DNA of 64,000 nucleotides from Kitasatospora sp. A2-31 (GCF_022288725.1 NZ_JAKNTA010000012.1:179525-243524), one strand, 5' to 3'; numbered from the stretch's first letter, positions 8,060-16,886 are shown. Translations and numbers: made by a program. The notes: a model not told the origin generated them from the sequence alone.

Positions 8060-10187
8060 ATCGGGGCACGGAGCGCACCAGGAGCAGGGCGATGTCGTCG
8101 GTGCGGTGGTCGGCCTGGCCGGCTCGGCCGATGAGGGCGTCGGCGAGACGGTCGAGCGGTTCGCGGCCGTAGCGGGCCAGTGTGGCGATCAGGCCGGCGA
8201 CCGCCTGGTCTGGGTCGGTGCCGGGGGCGTCGATGAGGCCGTCGGTGTACAGGACCAGGGTGGTGCCGATCGGCAGGTCGATCCGGATCTGCGGGTACTC
8301 GGCGGCGGGGTCGACGTTCAGCACCACACCGGTGAGCGGTTCCAGGGCGCGCGCCCGGCCGTCCGGGCCGTAGAGCAGCGGCACCGGGTGGCCGGCGCTG
8401 GCCAGCCAGGCCTCGCGGCGGACGAGGTCGACGCAGAAGTAGGTGCAGCTGGCCAGCAGGGCGGTGTCGAGGTCGGCCAGCAGGCGGTTGGTACGGGTCA
8501 GCACGGTGCTCGGGTCGGCGTCGGCCGCGGCGAAGGCGCGGACCGCGGTGCGGACCTGGCCCATCAGCGCGGCGGCGTTCACGTTGTGGCCCTGGACGTC
8601 ACCGATGACGACGGCCACGGAGTCCGGCCCGACCCGGATGAGGTCGTAGAAGTCGCCGCCGACGTCCATGTCCTCCGTGCACGGGAGGTAGCGGGCGCTG
8701 ATGTCCAGGCTCGGGACGGCGGGCAGCGCCCGGGGCAGCAGGCTCTCCTGCAGGCCGTGCGCGAGGACCAGTTTGGTGTCGTACAGCCGGGCGCGGTCCA
8801 GGGCCTGGGCGATCAGACCGCCGAGCGAGGTGAGGACGGCGCGCTCCTCCGTGTCGAAGCGGTGCGGCTCGGCGAAGGCCAGCACGCAGGTGCCGATCAG
8901 GCGGCGCGAGGTCACCAGCGGCAGGTAGGCCCAGGCGGCCATGCCGTCCTGGGTCTCGTGGCGGTCCGGGTAGAGCCGTTCCAGCTCCGCGCGGGTCTCG
9001 AAGAACGCGGGCACCGGGTTGGTCGACGCCTGGACGCCGGGCGTGGACTCGCTCAGCGACGTGCCGTCGAACTGGTCGACCAGCCCGGCCGGGTAGCCGC
9101 GGTGGCCCGCGATGCGCAAACGGCCCCCCTCGGCCATCAGGACGGCGACGGCCTGGCCGCCGAAGCCCGGCAGGATCTGTTCGGAGACCATCGTCACCAC
9201 GTCCTGCACGCTGATGGCCTCCGTCAGCGCGCTGGCGAGGTGGAGCAGGTGGTAGAGCGCCCCGGGCCGGGTGTGCACCGTCCGCTCGGCGGGCCGCTCG
9301 CCCTGTCCGTCCGGCCGGGCGACGTCGGCGGCGGCGATCTGCACGGTGACCCCGGAGGCGTCGGGGAACAGCCGGAACGACAGCCACCGGTCCGGCGGCC
9401 GCAGCGCGACGAAGGAGGTGGGCTGACCGCCGATCACCGCCGCCCGGTAGTGGTACTCGTACACCGGATCGCGCAGCCAGCGCAGCACCGACCACAGCCG
9501 CGCGCCCAGCAGCTTCTCCACCGGCTCGCCCAGCAGCTCCGCCGCGGTGGGGGTGACCGCGGCCAGCCGGCCGTCCAGGTCGATGTCGCAGACGCCCTCG
9601 GGCAGCCGGGCCGACATGGTGGCGAGGGGGTCTGCGGACCGGTTCTCCGCCACCACGGGGATCGGGCCGGGCCGGACCGGACGGCCCGCCCGGGCCGCCT
9701 CCGCCAGGACCTCCGTCAGCCCCCGGGCGAGCTGATCCAGCGCGTCGCGTTCGCGGGGCGCCAGCTCCGAGGGGTGCGCGCCGGGCCAGAGCAGGAAGAG
9801 CGCCCCGTACGTCGTGCCCCGCGCGACCAGCGGGACGGCGGCGAGGCAGAACGCGTACGGCATGGCGACCGCGACCCGCGGGTAACGGCGCGCCATCTCC
9901 TCGGCGCCGCCCACCCAGACGACCCGGCCGTCGCGCGCCGCGTCGACCACCGGGATCGGCACGGTCATGCCGACGTGCTGCCACGGTCTGGTGAACTGCC
10001 GGGCGGCCCCGAACGTCATGACGAGCTCGAGCAGCTGCCGGTCGTCCGAGAACAGGTACAGGCCGCCCATGTGCGCGCCGAGGCGTTCCGGCACCGACCG
10101 CAGGATCTGCGCCACCAGCTCGGCGCCGCGCCCCGCCGTCGCCTCGGCGGCCTCGGGCGCGGGCTCCGAGGACGGACCCCGTGACAT
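8058..10187 (-). CDS. GAF/PAS sensor with SpoIIE-type PP2C phosphatase domain
   Basis: The chosen start, ATG 10187, gives 709 residues; in-frame sequence further upstream runs into a simple repeat and was excluded. Domains in order: a GAF-like sensor (about 15-160, ARQFTRPWQHVGMTVPIPVV), a PAS-like fold (about 190-310, VCDIDLDGRLAAVTPTAAE), a second GAF (about 320-470) and a C-terminal SpoIIE/PP2C domain (about 490-709) with the metal-binding motifs VGGDFYD and GDVQGHN, and the late DDIALLL motif. Such proteins dephosphorylate anti-sigma-factor antagonists in partner-switching systems of actinomycetes. There is no kinase or STAS partner next to it here. It is monocistronic: a terminator follows and a repeat tract precedes. 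Confidence 0.88.
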   Translation of the reverse strand: MSRGPSSEPAPEAAEATAGRGAELVAQILRSVPERLGAHMGGLYLFSDDRQLLELVMTFGAARQFTRPWQHVGMTVPIPVVDAARDGRVVWVGGAEEMARRYPRVAVAMPYAFCLAAVPLVARGTTYGALFLLWPGAHPSELAPRERDALDQLARGLTEVLAEAARAGRPVRPGPIPVVAENRSADPLATMSARLPEGVCDIDLDGRLAAVTPTAAELLGEPVEKLLGARLWSVLRWLRDPVYEYHYRAAVIGGQPTSFVALRPPDRWLSFRLFPDASGVTVQIAAADVARPDGQGERPAERTVHTRPGALYHLLHLASALTEAISVQDVVTMVSEQILPGFGGQAVAVLMAEGGRLRIAGHRGYPAGLVDQFDGTSLSESTPGVQASTNPVPAFFETRAELERLYPDRHETQDGMAAWAYLPLVTSRRLIGTCVLAFAEPHRFDTEERAVLTSLGGLIAQALDRARLYDTKLVLAHGLQESLLPRALPAVPSLDISARYLPCTEDMDVGGDFYDLIRVGPDSVAVVIGDVQGHNVNAAALMGQVRTAVRAFAAADADPSTVLTRTNRLLADLDTALLASCTYFCVDLVRREAWLASAGHPVPLLYGPDGRARALEPLTGVVLNVDPAAEYPQIRIDLPIGTTLVLYTDGLIDAPGTDPDQAVAGLIATLARYGREPLDRLADALIGRAGQADHRTDDIALLLVRSVPR

Positions 10188-10198
10188 GCCTACCACTA

Positions 10199-10228
10199 GA
10201 ACCCCATTCGAGCGAACCCCGTTCGAAC
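10199..10228. promoter_or_regulatory. Paired 13-mers upstream of the SpoIIE-type gene
   Basis: GAACCCCATTCGA (10199-10211) and GAACCCCGTTCGA (10214-10226) differ by one base and are offset by 15 bp, ending in the 8-bp palindrome GTTCGAAC (10221-10228). They lie 12-41 bp upstream of the ATG, a place where a regulator could act. The function is inferred only from position and repetition. Confidence 0.35.
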
Positions 10229-10378
10229 CGACGAGTGAGCCCGTAGCCTCCCTCCATACTGGCCCGGCCGGGTGCCATCCGTCCCGTTGCCGGCCGGGCG
10301 GCCGGAGGGCCGGAGGGCCGGGAGCGTCCACACGGGCGGCGCGGGTGGGCGGTCGACGTGGGTGGCGCGCGCGGACGG

Positions 10379-10500
10379 CGCGGGCGGGGGGCGCGGGCGG
10401 GGGGCGCGGGCGGGGGGCGCGGGCGGGGGGCGTGGGCGGGGGGCGTGGGCGGGGGGCGTGGGCGGGGGGCGTGGGCGGCGCGGGCGGGGGGCGTGGGTGG
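10379..10500. repeat. 13-bp G-rich tandem repeat (minisatellite)
   Basis: Eight full 13-bp units of type CGYGGGCGGGGGG plus two shortened 9-bp units follow each other head to tail. The block fills most of the gap between the CorA-type gene (stop at 10511) and the SpoIIE-type gene. The runs of G on the + strand could form G-quadruplexes. The remaining 10229-10378 is GC-rich and shows no gene. Confidence 0.9.
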
Positions 10501-10510
10501 ACGGGCGGGG

Positions 10511-11554
10511 TCACGAGTTCCGTTCGGCCCGCCCGTTGCCCACCCCCGGCACCGGCGGCGCCGCCGCACGCCGCTGCCGGCGGAGCCAGACGGTCAGCAG
10601 CACGCAGGGCAGCACCAGACCGCAGACACTGAGCACGAGGAACTCCGCGAATCCGCTGATGTGGCCGACCAGCCACGCGAAGTTCTGCCCGAAGAAGCCG
10701 ACCACGAAGGACAGCGGCAGGAACACGGTCGCGACGATCGTGAGCCGTTCCATCGTGGCGCTCTGCCGGAGGTTGATCCGGTTCTGCTCGACCGAGATGA
10801 CCGCGATGTTCGCCTCCAGGACGGTCGCCAGCAGGTCGCGCTGGGCCGCGACCTCCTCGTTGACCAGCAACAGGTGGTCGTGCACGTCGCGCAGGTACGG
10901 CAGGAGCTCGGTCGGCGCCCTGCCGGTCTCCAGCCGGCGGCCCAACACGCCGAGCAACGGGTGCACGGCACGGTAGAAGTCGGTGGCCTCGCGACGCAGG
11001 AAGTAGATCCGCTCGGTCGGGGCGACCGTGCCGGAGAACACCGTGGCCTCGATCTGCTCGATGTCGCGTTCGAGCTCGGTGACGACCGGCGCGTAGCCGT
11101 CCACGACCTGGTCGAGGATCGCCCAGAGCGTGGACGCGCTGCCGGTCCGCAGCAGCTCGGGCCGGCGCTCCAGCCGGCTGCGCGCGCCGGCCAGCTCGCT
11201 GGCGACCCCTTGGCGGACGGTGATCACGAAGTGTTCGGCGAGGAAGACGCTGATCTCGCCGGTGTCGACCTCCTCGCGCTCGTCGTCGTAGCGCGCGGTG
11301 CGCAGGATGATCAGCTCCGTGCCGTCCTCGTACTGCTCGGCCTTCGGCCGCAGGTGGTAGGCCTGGGCGTCCTCCACGGCGAGCTCGTGCAGCCCGAAGC
11401 TCTCGCGGACCTTGGCCAGCTCCTCCTCCCCCGGCTCGAACATGCCCAGCCAGACGAAGCCGCCCTGGGTGCAGCGCGCCGCCGCCTCCTCAAGCGGCAT
11501 CGGACCCTCGTGCTGCCGGCGTCCGTCGCGATAGTGCGCGCAGTCGACGATCAT
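10511..11554 (-). CDS. CorA-type divalent cation channel
   Basis: This 347-residue protein starts at ATG 11554 behind GAGGAGG with a 6-base gap; a longer reading to 12172 is antisense to the next gene and was dropped. The N-terminal cytosolic domain (about 1-240, rich in Glu and Arg) is followed by a long helix and two C-terminal membrane segments (about 265-285 and 300-325), as in CorA Mg/Co channels. The signature GMN at the end of the first membrane helix is changed to GQN (GFFGQNFAWL). In the family the GMN loop forms the selectivity filter, so the ion preference may differ. It acts in the plasma membrane as a pentamer. Confidence 0.85.
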   Translation of the reverse strand: MIVDCAHYRDGRRQHEGPMPLEEAAARCTQGGFVWLGMFEPGEEELAKVRESFGLHELAVEDAQAYHLRPKAEQYEDGTELIILRTARYDDEREEVDTGEISVFLAEHFVITVRQGVASELAGARSRLERRPELLRTGSASTLWAILDQVVDGYAPVVTELERDIEQIEATVFSGTVAPTERIYFLRREATDFYRAVHPLLGVLGRRLETGRAPTELLPYLRDVHDHLLLVNEEVAAQRDLLATVLEANIAVISVEQNRINLRQSATMERLTIVATVFLPLSFVVGFFGQNFAWLVGHISGFAEFLVLSVCGLVLPCVLLTVWLRRQRRAAAPPVPGVGNGRAERNS

Positions 11555-11781
11555 GGCCTTCCTCCTCGCGTCCGGCCGCTGCCGCCCTCTTCCGATGATC
11601 CCGCCGATCCGGTGCACGGCCCTCTCCGCTCGGGTCCGCGATCCCTCCGGTCCGGATCCGCGATCCCTCCGGTCCTGGCCCGCAGCCCTCTCCGGTCCTC
11701 GCCCGGCCGGCCGCGGGGCGGTGCCGACCGGGGCCCGCACGCCTGGTTCCCCGGGCCTCCCCGGTGCCGTAGCGTGGCCGC

Positions 11782-13365
11782 GTGAACGCGAACTCGTCCG
11801 CGCGGCACGACGCCGTGATCGTCGGTGGTGGGCACAACGGGCTGGTGGCGGCGGCGTACCTCGCCCGGGCCGGCCTCCGGGTGCTGGTGCTGGAACGGTT
11901 GCCGCAGGTCGGCGGAGCGGCGGTGTCGGCCCAGGCGTTCGCGGGAGTGGACGCCCGGCTGTCCCGCTACTCGTACCTGGTGAGCCTGCTGCCGCGGAAG
12001 GTGGTGCGCGACCTGGGGCTCCGGCTCGACCTGCGGCGGCGCCGGATCTCCTCCTACACGCCCGTTGTCCGGGACGGGAAGCCCACCGGGCTGCTGGTGG
12101 ACGCCTCCGACCCGGGCCGGACGCGGGAGTCGTTCCGGGCACTGACCGGGGCGGACCGGGAGTGGGAGGCATGGCAGCGCTTCTACGGGACGACCGGACG
12201 GATCGCCCGCCGGCTGTTCCCCACGCTCACCGAGCCGCTGCCCTCCCGCGCCGAGCTGCGCCGGCTGGTCGCGGACGACGCCGCCTGGGAAGCCCTGTTC
12301 GAACGACCGCTCGGCGAGACGATCGAGCGGACCTTCGCCGACGACCTGGTGCGCGGCGTGGTGCTGACGGACGCGCTGATCGGCACCTTCACCCACGCCC
12401 ACGACCCCGCGCTGCGGCAGAACCGCTGCTTCCTCTACCACGTGATCGGCAACGGCACGGGCGACTGGGACGTCCCGGTCGGCGGGATGGGCGCGGTGAC
12501 CGGCGCACTGGCCGAGGCGGCGCGGGCGGCCGGCGCGGAGATCCGGACCGGCTGCGAGGTCACCGCGATCGCCACCGACGGGAACGGCGACGCAGAGGTG
12601 ACGTACCGTCATCATGACGGCGAGGAGACGGCGGTGGGCCGGCGGGTGCTCGTGAACGCCGCCCCGGCGGTACTGACCGGCCTGCTCGGCGAGGAGCCCG
12701 GTCCGGGGCCGGCGCCCGAAGGCGCCCAGCTGAAGGTCAACATGGTGCTGCGCCGGCTGCCCCGGCTGAGGGACACCGCCGTCGATCCACGGGACGCCTT
12801 CGCCGGCACCTTCCACATCGCCGAGGGCTACCGGCAGTTGGAGACCGCCTACACGGAGGCGGAGGCCGGGCGGATCCCCTCGGCGCCGCCGTCCGAGATC
12901 TACTGCCACACCCTGACCGACACCTCGATCCTCGGGCCGGAGGCCGTCCGGCAGGGGTTCCAGACCCTGACGCTGTTCGGACTGCACATGCCCGCGCGGC
13001 TGTTCGCCGACCCGGCGGCCAAGGAGCGCGCCCTGGCGGCGAGCCTGGCGCAGCTCGACGCGGTCCTGGCCGAGCCGATCGCCGACTGTCTGGCGACCGA
13101 CGACGCCGGGCGCCCCTGCGTGGAAGCCAAGACGCCGCCGGACCTGGAGCGGGAGATCGGCCTGCCGGGCGGGCACATCTTCCACCGGGACCTCGAATTC
13201 CCCTTCGCGGCAGGGAGCCCGGACGGTGCCGCGGCGCGCTGGGGTGTGGCGACGGCGCACCCGAACGTGCTGCTGTGCGGCGCAGGAGCGGTCCGCGGCG
13301 GAGGCGTCAGCGGCATCCCCGGGCACAACGCGGCGCAGGCGGTGCTGGAGGAACTGGCCGGCTAG
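11782..13365 (+). CDS. FAD-dependent oxidoreductase, phytoene desaturase-like
   Basis: This 527-residue protein starts at GTG 11782. The N-terminal dinucleotide-binding motif VIVGGGHNGLVAAAYLARAG (about residues 12-31) and the C-terminal FAD motif GAGAVRGGGVSGIPGHNAA (about 497-515) place it in the amine oxidase/phytoene desaturase-like group (PYROXD2-like). The substrate is unknown. It stands alone: the divergent neighbour is the CorA-type gene with 227 bp between the starts, and a TIGR03086-type gene follows after 316 bp. Confidence 0.85.
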   Translation: MNANSSARHDAVIVGGGHNGLVAAAYLARAGLRVLVLERLPQVGGAAVSAQAFAGVDARLSRYSYLVSLLPRKVVRDLGLRLDLRRRRISSYTPVVRDGKPTGLLVDASDPGRTRESFRALTGADREWEAWQRFYGTTGRIARRLFPTLTEPLPSRAELRRLVADDAAWEALFERPLGETIERTFADDLVRGVVLTDALIGTFTHAHDPALRQNRCFLYHVIGNGTGDWDVPVGGMGAVTGALAEAARAAGAEIRTGCEVTAIATDGNGDAEVTYRHHDGEETAVGRRVLVNAAPAVLTGLLGEEPGPGPAPEGAQLKVNMVLRRLPRLRDTAVDPRDAFAGTFHIAEGYRQLETAYTEAEAGRIPSAPPSEIYCHTLTDTSILGPEAVRQGFQTLTLFGLHMPARLFADPAAKERALAASLAQLDAVLAEPIADCLATDDAGRPCVEAKTPPDLEREIGLPGGHIFHRDLEFPFAAGSPDGAAARWGVATAHPNVLLCGAGAVRGGGVSGIPGHNAAQAVLEELAG

Positions 13366-13400
13366 CGCTGCTCGAACCGCCCGGCCGGGCGACCGCCGGA

Positions 13401-13480
13401 CCTGTCGGCCTGCCGGCGGACCCGTCGCCCTGCCCGCGGCCCCGTCGGCCTGCCGGCGGACCCGTGGGCCTGCCCGCGGA
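13401..13480. repeat. Four tandem 20-bp repeats
   Basis: Units of 20 bp with an alternating pattern (units 1 and 3 nearly alike, 2 and 4 nearly alike) lie just after the FAD oxidoreductase stop. The 316-bp gap 13366-13681 has no other recognisable content except a Shine-Dalgarno at its right end. Confidence 0.8.
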
Positions 13481-13681
13481 CGGACACGGCGGGTGACCGA
13501 TCCGGTGACCGAGTGTCCACCGGATCGGTCCAACTCCCCCGCCGGCAGGCCGAACTGAACGCCCAGGGTGGCACGGCGGTCACCGTCCGCCGTCACCGCG
13601 GACCCTTGGCCCGGAAGCCTGGCATGTCACTCCCCGTAGCGGTTTACTGGAGTGAGCAGGGCAGGAAAGGGAGGCCCGGCG

Positions 13682-14296
13682 ATGGCTTGCCCACACCCGT
13701 ACGGATTCCACACCGAAGTCCGCGAGCAGTACGCGACGGCCGGGGCGGAGGTGACCCGTCTGGTGCAATCCGTCACCGAGGAGCAGTGGGCGGCGCCAAC
13801 CCCGTGCCGGGACTGGGACGTCCGCAACCTGGTCAACCACCTCGCAGCACAGCACCTCTGGGTCTGCCAGGCGGTGGCCGGCTACGCCCCGGAGCAGATC
13901 GGCCGCCGTTTCGAGGGCGACGTCCTGGGCCGCAACCCCCTCGGCGTGTGGACGATGGCCGTCGACACCGCCGTTCGCGCCATCAACCAGCCCGGCGCCC
14001 TGGACCTGCTGGTCCACGTGCCGTACGGGATGCGCGATGTGGGCGGCTACGCCCGCGAGTTGACCGCCGAGACCGTCGTGCACAGCTGGGACCTCGCCCG
14101 GGCCCTGGGCGAGCGCGGCCCCATGCCGCCGGGCGCCGCCCGGTACGCGCTCGCGGAGTTCCGGAACTACCGGAACCTCGCCGGCACCGGCCGGTTCGAC
14201 CCGCCGCGCACCACCCCACCGGGCGCCGACGCCCAGGAGCTGCTGCTCGCCTTCACCGGCCGCGACCCGCAGTGGTCCGCCGAACGACTCCGCTGA
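13682..14296 (+). CDS. TIGR03086-type protein (mycothiol-dependent/DinB-like fold)
   Basis: This 204-residue protein starts at ATG 13682, which follows GGGAGG; an upstream ATG at 13652 lacks such a site. The N-terminal part (about 15-60, WAAPTPCRDWDVRNLVNHL) is typical of the maleylpyruvate isomerase N-terminal/DinB-like four-helix fold, and the later HSWDLARALG motif supplies a metal-binding His. Members are cytosolic and often linked with mycothiol-dependent chemistry, but the reaction of TIGR03086 proteins is not known. A strong hairpin follows. Confidence 0.85.
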   Translation: MACPHPYGFHTEVREQYATAGAEVTRLVQSVTEEQWAAPTPCRDWDVRNLVNHLAAQHLWVCQAVAGYAPEQIGRRFEGDVLGRNPLGVWTMAVDTAVRAINQPGALDLLVHVPYGMRDVGGYARELTAETVVHSWDLARALGERGPMPPGAARYALAEFRNYRNLAGTGRFDPPRTTPPGADAQELLLAFTGRDPQWSAERLR

Positions 14297-14386
14297 CCAC
14301 CGGCGCACCGTCCCGTCCGTCTCGCCCGTCCCGCCCGTCCCGTCCTCGACGGCGTCGGAAGCACCCACGAGAACCCGGCGGCGACA

Positions 14387-14430
14387 GCGCGGCCGGCTGT
14401 GGCACGACACCGTGTCACAGCCGGCCGCGC
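14387..14430. terminator. Hairpin terminator
   Basis: Arms 14387-14401 and 14416-14430 are perfect 15-nt inverted repeats, extended inward by four more pairs (one G-T) to a 6-nt loop. It separates the TIGR03086-type gene from the FMN reductase gene 50 bp downstream. Confidence 0.8.
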
Positions 14431-14479
14431 CGTCTCGTCCCAGAAGGTGCGACACCGACTCGGAAGAGGAGAACGTGGG

Positions 14480-15049
14480 ATGACGAAGATCGGCATCATC
14501 ATCGGCAGCACCCGGCCGGGCCGGAACGGCGAGCAGGTCGCCGCGTGGGTGCGGGAACTGGCCGAACGGCACGCGGGCGACCGGGCGTCCCTCGACGTGC
14601 TCGACCTGAAGGAGTTCGACCTTCCGCTGCTGGACGAGCCGCTTCCCGCGCTCGTCGCGCCGGGCGGGAAGCCGCACACCGTCCGGTGGGCGGAGCGGGT
14701 CGGCGCCTGCGACGCGTACATCGTCGTGACGCCCGAGTACAACTGCGGCGCCCCGGCGCCCCTGCAGAACGCCGTCGACTACCTGTACCGGGAGTGGACG
14801 CGCAAGGCGGTCGCGTACGTCGGCTACGGCTCCTTCGGCGCCGTACTGGCGGTGCAGGAGCTGCGGGCGCAGGCCGGCCGGCTGCAGATGGCGGACATCG
14901 GGCCGCAGTTGGCGCTCTCGCTGCGGGAGGACTTCGTCGACTTCACGAAGTTCGAGCCGCGGGAGCAGCACGTCGGGGAGTTGCAGAAACTCGTCGACGA
15001 ACTGCTCGCGTGGAGCGCCGCACTGGCCCCCCTGCGCGCCGCCGCCTGA
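14480..15049 (+). CDS. NADPH-dependent FMN reductase
   Basis: This 189-residue flavodoxin-like enzyme starts at ATG 14480. The FMN phosphate loop is IIIGSTRPGRNGEQVA (about residues 6-21) and the second FMN loop is VTPEYNCGAPAPLQNAVDYL (about 84-103), both typical of the family (PF03358). It reduces FMN or small electrophiles such as quinones or azo compounds in the cytosol. The downstream gene is convergent; a terminator separates them. Confidence 0.9.
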   Translation: MTKIGIIIGSTRPGRNGEQVAAWVRELAERHAGDRASLDVLDLKEFDLPLLDEPLPALVAPGGKPHTVRWAERVGACDAYIVVTPEYNCGAPAPLQNAVDYLYREWTRKAVAYVGYGSFGAVLAVQELRAQAGRLQMADIGPQLALSLREDFVDFTKFEPREQHVGELQKLVDELLAWSAALAPLRAAA

Positions 15050-15071
15050 CCGGACACCCCGGACCGGCGCA

Positions 15072-15109
15072 CCCTGCCCCGGCCTCCGCACGAGGAGGCC
15101 GGGGCAGGG
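15072..15109. terminator. Bidirectional hairpin terminator
   Basis: Perfect 16-nt arms (15072-15087 and 15094-15109) flank a 6-nt loop between the convergent FMN reductase and PhnA/YjdM genes. Confidence 0.85.
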
Positions 15110-15196
15110 CTTCACTGCGCCAGGCACAGCCTTCCCGCACGCCTACCGCAGCCCGCCGCACCGCCGAGGCCGGCAACGATCGGGCCCTGGCGCGGA

Positions 15197-15556
15197 TCAG
15201 GCCTTCTTGACCACACTCGACTTGAGCTGCATGGCGCCGAAGCCTTCGATGCGGCAGTCGATGTCGTGGCCCTCGACGCCGTCCACCAGGCGGATGTTGC
15301 GCACCTTGGTGCCCGCCTTGATGCCCGAGACGCTGCCCTTGACCTTGAGGGCCTTGATGACTGTCACGGTGTCGCCGTCGGCCAGCACGTTGCCGACCGC
15401 GTCCTTGATCACCCGCTCGCCGGCCCCGGCGGAGGAGGCCTCGCCGCCGTCGCCGGGCATCCACTCGTGGCCGCACTCGGGGCAGACCATGAGGCCGTTC
15501 ATCTCATAGGTGTACTGGCCCGCGCACTGCGGGCACGGGGGGAGTTCGTCGCTCAT
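15197..15556 (-). CDS. PhnA/YjdM-type zinc ribbon protein
   Basis: This 119-residue protein starts at ATG 15556. The N-terminal zinc ribbon is formed by two CPxC pairs (PPCPQCAGQYTYE and MVCPECGHEW, about residues 7-31), followed by an SH3-like PhnA domain with the family segment ADGDTVTVIKALKVKG. Despite the historical name, the family has no proven role in phosphonate use; its function is unknown. It is convergent with the FMN reductase. Confidence 0.92.
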   Translation of the reverse strand: MSDELPPCPQCAGQYTYEMNGLMVCPECGHEWMPGDGGEASSAGAGERVIKDAVGNVLADGDTVTVIKALKVKGSVSGIKAGTKVRNIRLVDGVEGHDIDCRIEGFGAMQLKSSVVKKA

Positions 15557-15703
15557 GCTTTCAGGATATCCACGCCGGGAGGGCGTTTCCCGTGGTCAGG
15601 GGGTACGCGGGCCCACAGCGCACCCTCTCCGGACAGCTCGGCCGCCAAGCCGGGCCCGCGAAAACCCGTGGCTCCGACGAGCTCACGATGCTAGCAATGT
15701 GAC

Positions 15704-16234
15704 ATGCTACAAGGCGCCCACATCACCCTCCGAGCCCGGCACGAGACCGACGTCCCCGTGCTCCAGGCCGAGCTCTACGACGACGTCGCGACCCGCTCAC
15801 GGGCCGACTCCCGAGCCTGGCGGCCCATCCCACCGGGGTCGACGCAGTCGCCGTACGCGGTCTCCGGGGCCTCCGACGAGGCCGCCTGCTTCTCCGTGGT
15901 CGAGACGGCCTCGGGGGAACTGGCCGGCGAGGCCCTGCTCTGGGGCATCGACACCCACAACCGGACCGCCCACCTGGGCATCGCACTGCGGCCGGCCCAC
16001 CGGGGGCGCGGGTTCGCCGCGGACGTCCTGCGAGTGCTCTGCCGCTTCGGCTTCACGGTCCTCGGCCTGAACCGGCTACAGCTGGAGACCCTCGCGGACA
16101 ACGCGCCGATGGTCCGCGCCGCCACGGCGGCCGGCTTCACCACCGAGGGCACGCTCCGCCGCTCGGCCTGGGCCTGCGGGGAGTTCGCGGACCAGGTGGT
16201 ACTCGGACTGCTGGCGGAGGAGTGGCGGGGCTGA
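15704..16234 (+). CDS. GNAT family N-acetyltransferase
   Basis: This 176-residue protein starts at ATG 15704. The acetyl-CoA loop is ALRPAHRGRGFAADVLRVL (about residues 95-113), and the C-terminal AAGFTTEGTLRRS segment matches the RimJ/RimL-like group that acetylates protein N-termini or small amines. There is no clear Shine-Dalgarno, but an AT-richer CTAGCAAT just upstream could be a -10 box of a leaderless or nearly leaderless transcript. Its last 70 bases and the following 20 are copied about 520 bp downstream. Confidence 0.87.
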   Translation: MLQGAHITLRARHETDVPVLQAELYDDVATRSRADSRAWRPIPPGSTQSPYAVSGASDEAACFSVVETASGELAGEALLWGIDTHNRTAHLGIALRPAHRGRGFAADVLRVLCRFGFTVLGLNRLQLETLADNAPMVRAATAAGFTTEGTLRRSAWACGEFADQVVLGLLAEEWRG

Positions 16235-16255
16235 GCCGGCCACCGCGGGGCGGCG
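16162..16255. repeat. Direct repeat, copy 1 (GNAT 3' end)
   Basis: The 94 bp covering the end of the GNAT gene and a little beyond recur at an offset of 523 bp with only a few mismatches. This copy is inside the intact gene. Confidence 0.85.
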
Positions 16256-16280
16256 GGCGACCCGGTCCGGGTCACCCGCC
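16252..16280 (+). terminator. Hairpin terminator of the GNAT gene
   Basis: Arms 16252-16264 and 16268-16280 (13 nt, one mismatch) flank a 3-nt loop, 18 bp after the GNAT stop codon. Confidence 0.6.
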
Positions 16281-16287
16281 GCTCGGC

Positions 16288-16560
16288 CTGCCCTCCGACG
16301 GCACTCTGCGCACCGGCGGACGCTGCGTGTCCACTCGTGACAACCAGCTCGGCTGGGGCACTCCGCTCGCCATCATGGACTGCACCGGCGCTGCCGGTCA
16401 GATCTGGACGCTGCGAGGCGACGGCTCGCTGTAAAACCCCACCGCCAACGCCTGTCTGGAGCTGCCCGGCTGGAACGACGCCAACGGGACCGTCCCCGGT
16501 CTCTGGCAGTGCAACGGCAACGCCAACCAGCGCTGGAAGCTCTACGTCAGCACCGCCTGA
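16288..16560 (+). pseudogene. Ricin B-type lectin (CBM13) fragment with nonsense codon
   Basis: In one frame the translation shows beta-trefoil repeats: GTPLAIMDCTGAAGQIWTL, then a TAA (16432-16434), then ANACLELPGWND, VPGLWQCNGNANQRWKLY and a final stop (16558-16560). The QxW motifs (QIW, QRW) are diagnostic of ricin-type carbohydrate-binding domains, usually C-terminal modules of secreted glycosidases. The TAA stands where such domains usually have Gln, so a CAG/CAA to TAA change is likely. No signal peptide or catalytic domain precedes it, so only the tail of a former gene is left. It sits between two copies of the GNAT 3' end. Confidence 0.7.
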
Positions 16561-16684
16561 CGGCCCTCGGCTGATACAGGTCACACACACCCCGGGCTCG
16601 CGACGCAACCCCCGTCGCGGGCCCGGACCCTTACCCGTCCAGCACTCAGCCTGCGTCCGCACCCCTCGAGACCGGGCGGACGGT

Positions 16685-16778
16685 CTCGGTCTGGGCCTGC
16701 GGGGAGTTCACGGACCAGGTGGTACTCGGACTGCTGGCGGAGGAGTGGCGGGGCTGAGCCGGCCACCGCGGAGCGGCG
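16685..16778 (+). pseudogene. Duplicated GNAT 3' end (direct repeat, copy 2)
   Basis: This stretch is a near copy of 16162-16255 and encodes the last 23 GNAT residues plus stop (16686-16757), with two replacements (Ala to Val, Ala to Thr). It has no start codon or acetyl-CoA domain of its own. The remainder of the gap up to 16886 is unremarkable apart from a Shine-Dalgarno for the next gene. Confidence 0.8.
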
Positions 16779-16886
16779 GCGAGCCGGGACAGCCTTATGT
16801 CAACGCCATTGACCTTGAGGTCGGCCCGGCGGTCTGATGGCGGCATCCGGAGGCCCGAACCCCCACGCACCGAAGGAGCCACCCCC

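Noticed and set aside
10379..10500. CRISPR array
   Set aside because: Units are 13 bp and contiguous with no spacers; no cas genes.
15704..16778. Second complete GNAT gene near 16.7 kb
   Set aside because: Only the last 23 codons are copied; no start and no acetyl-CoA site.
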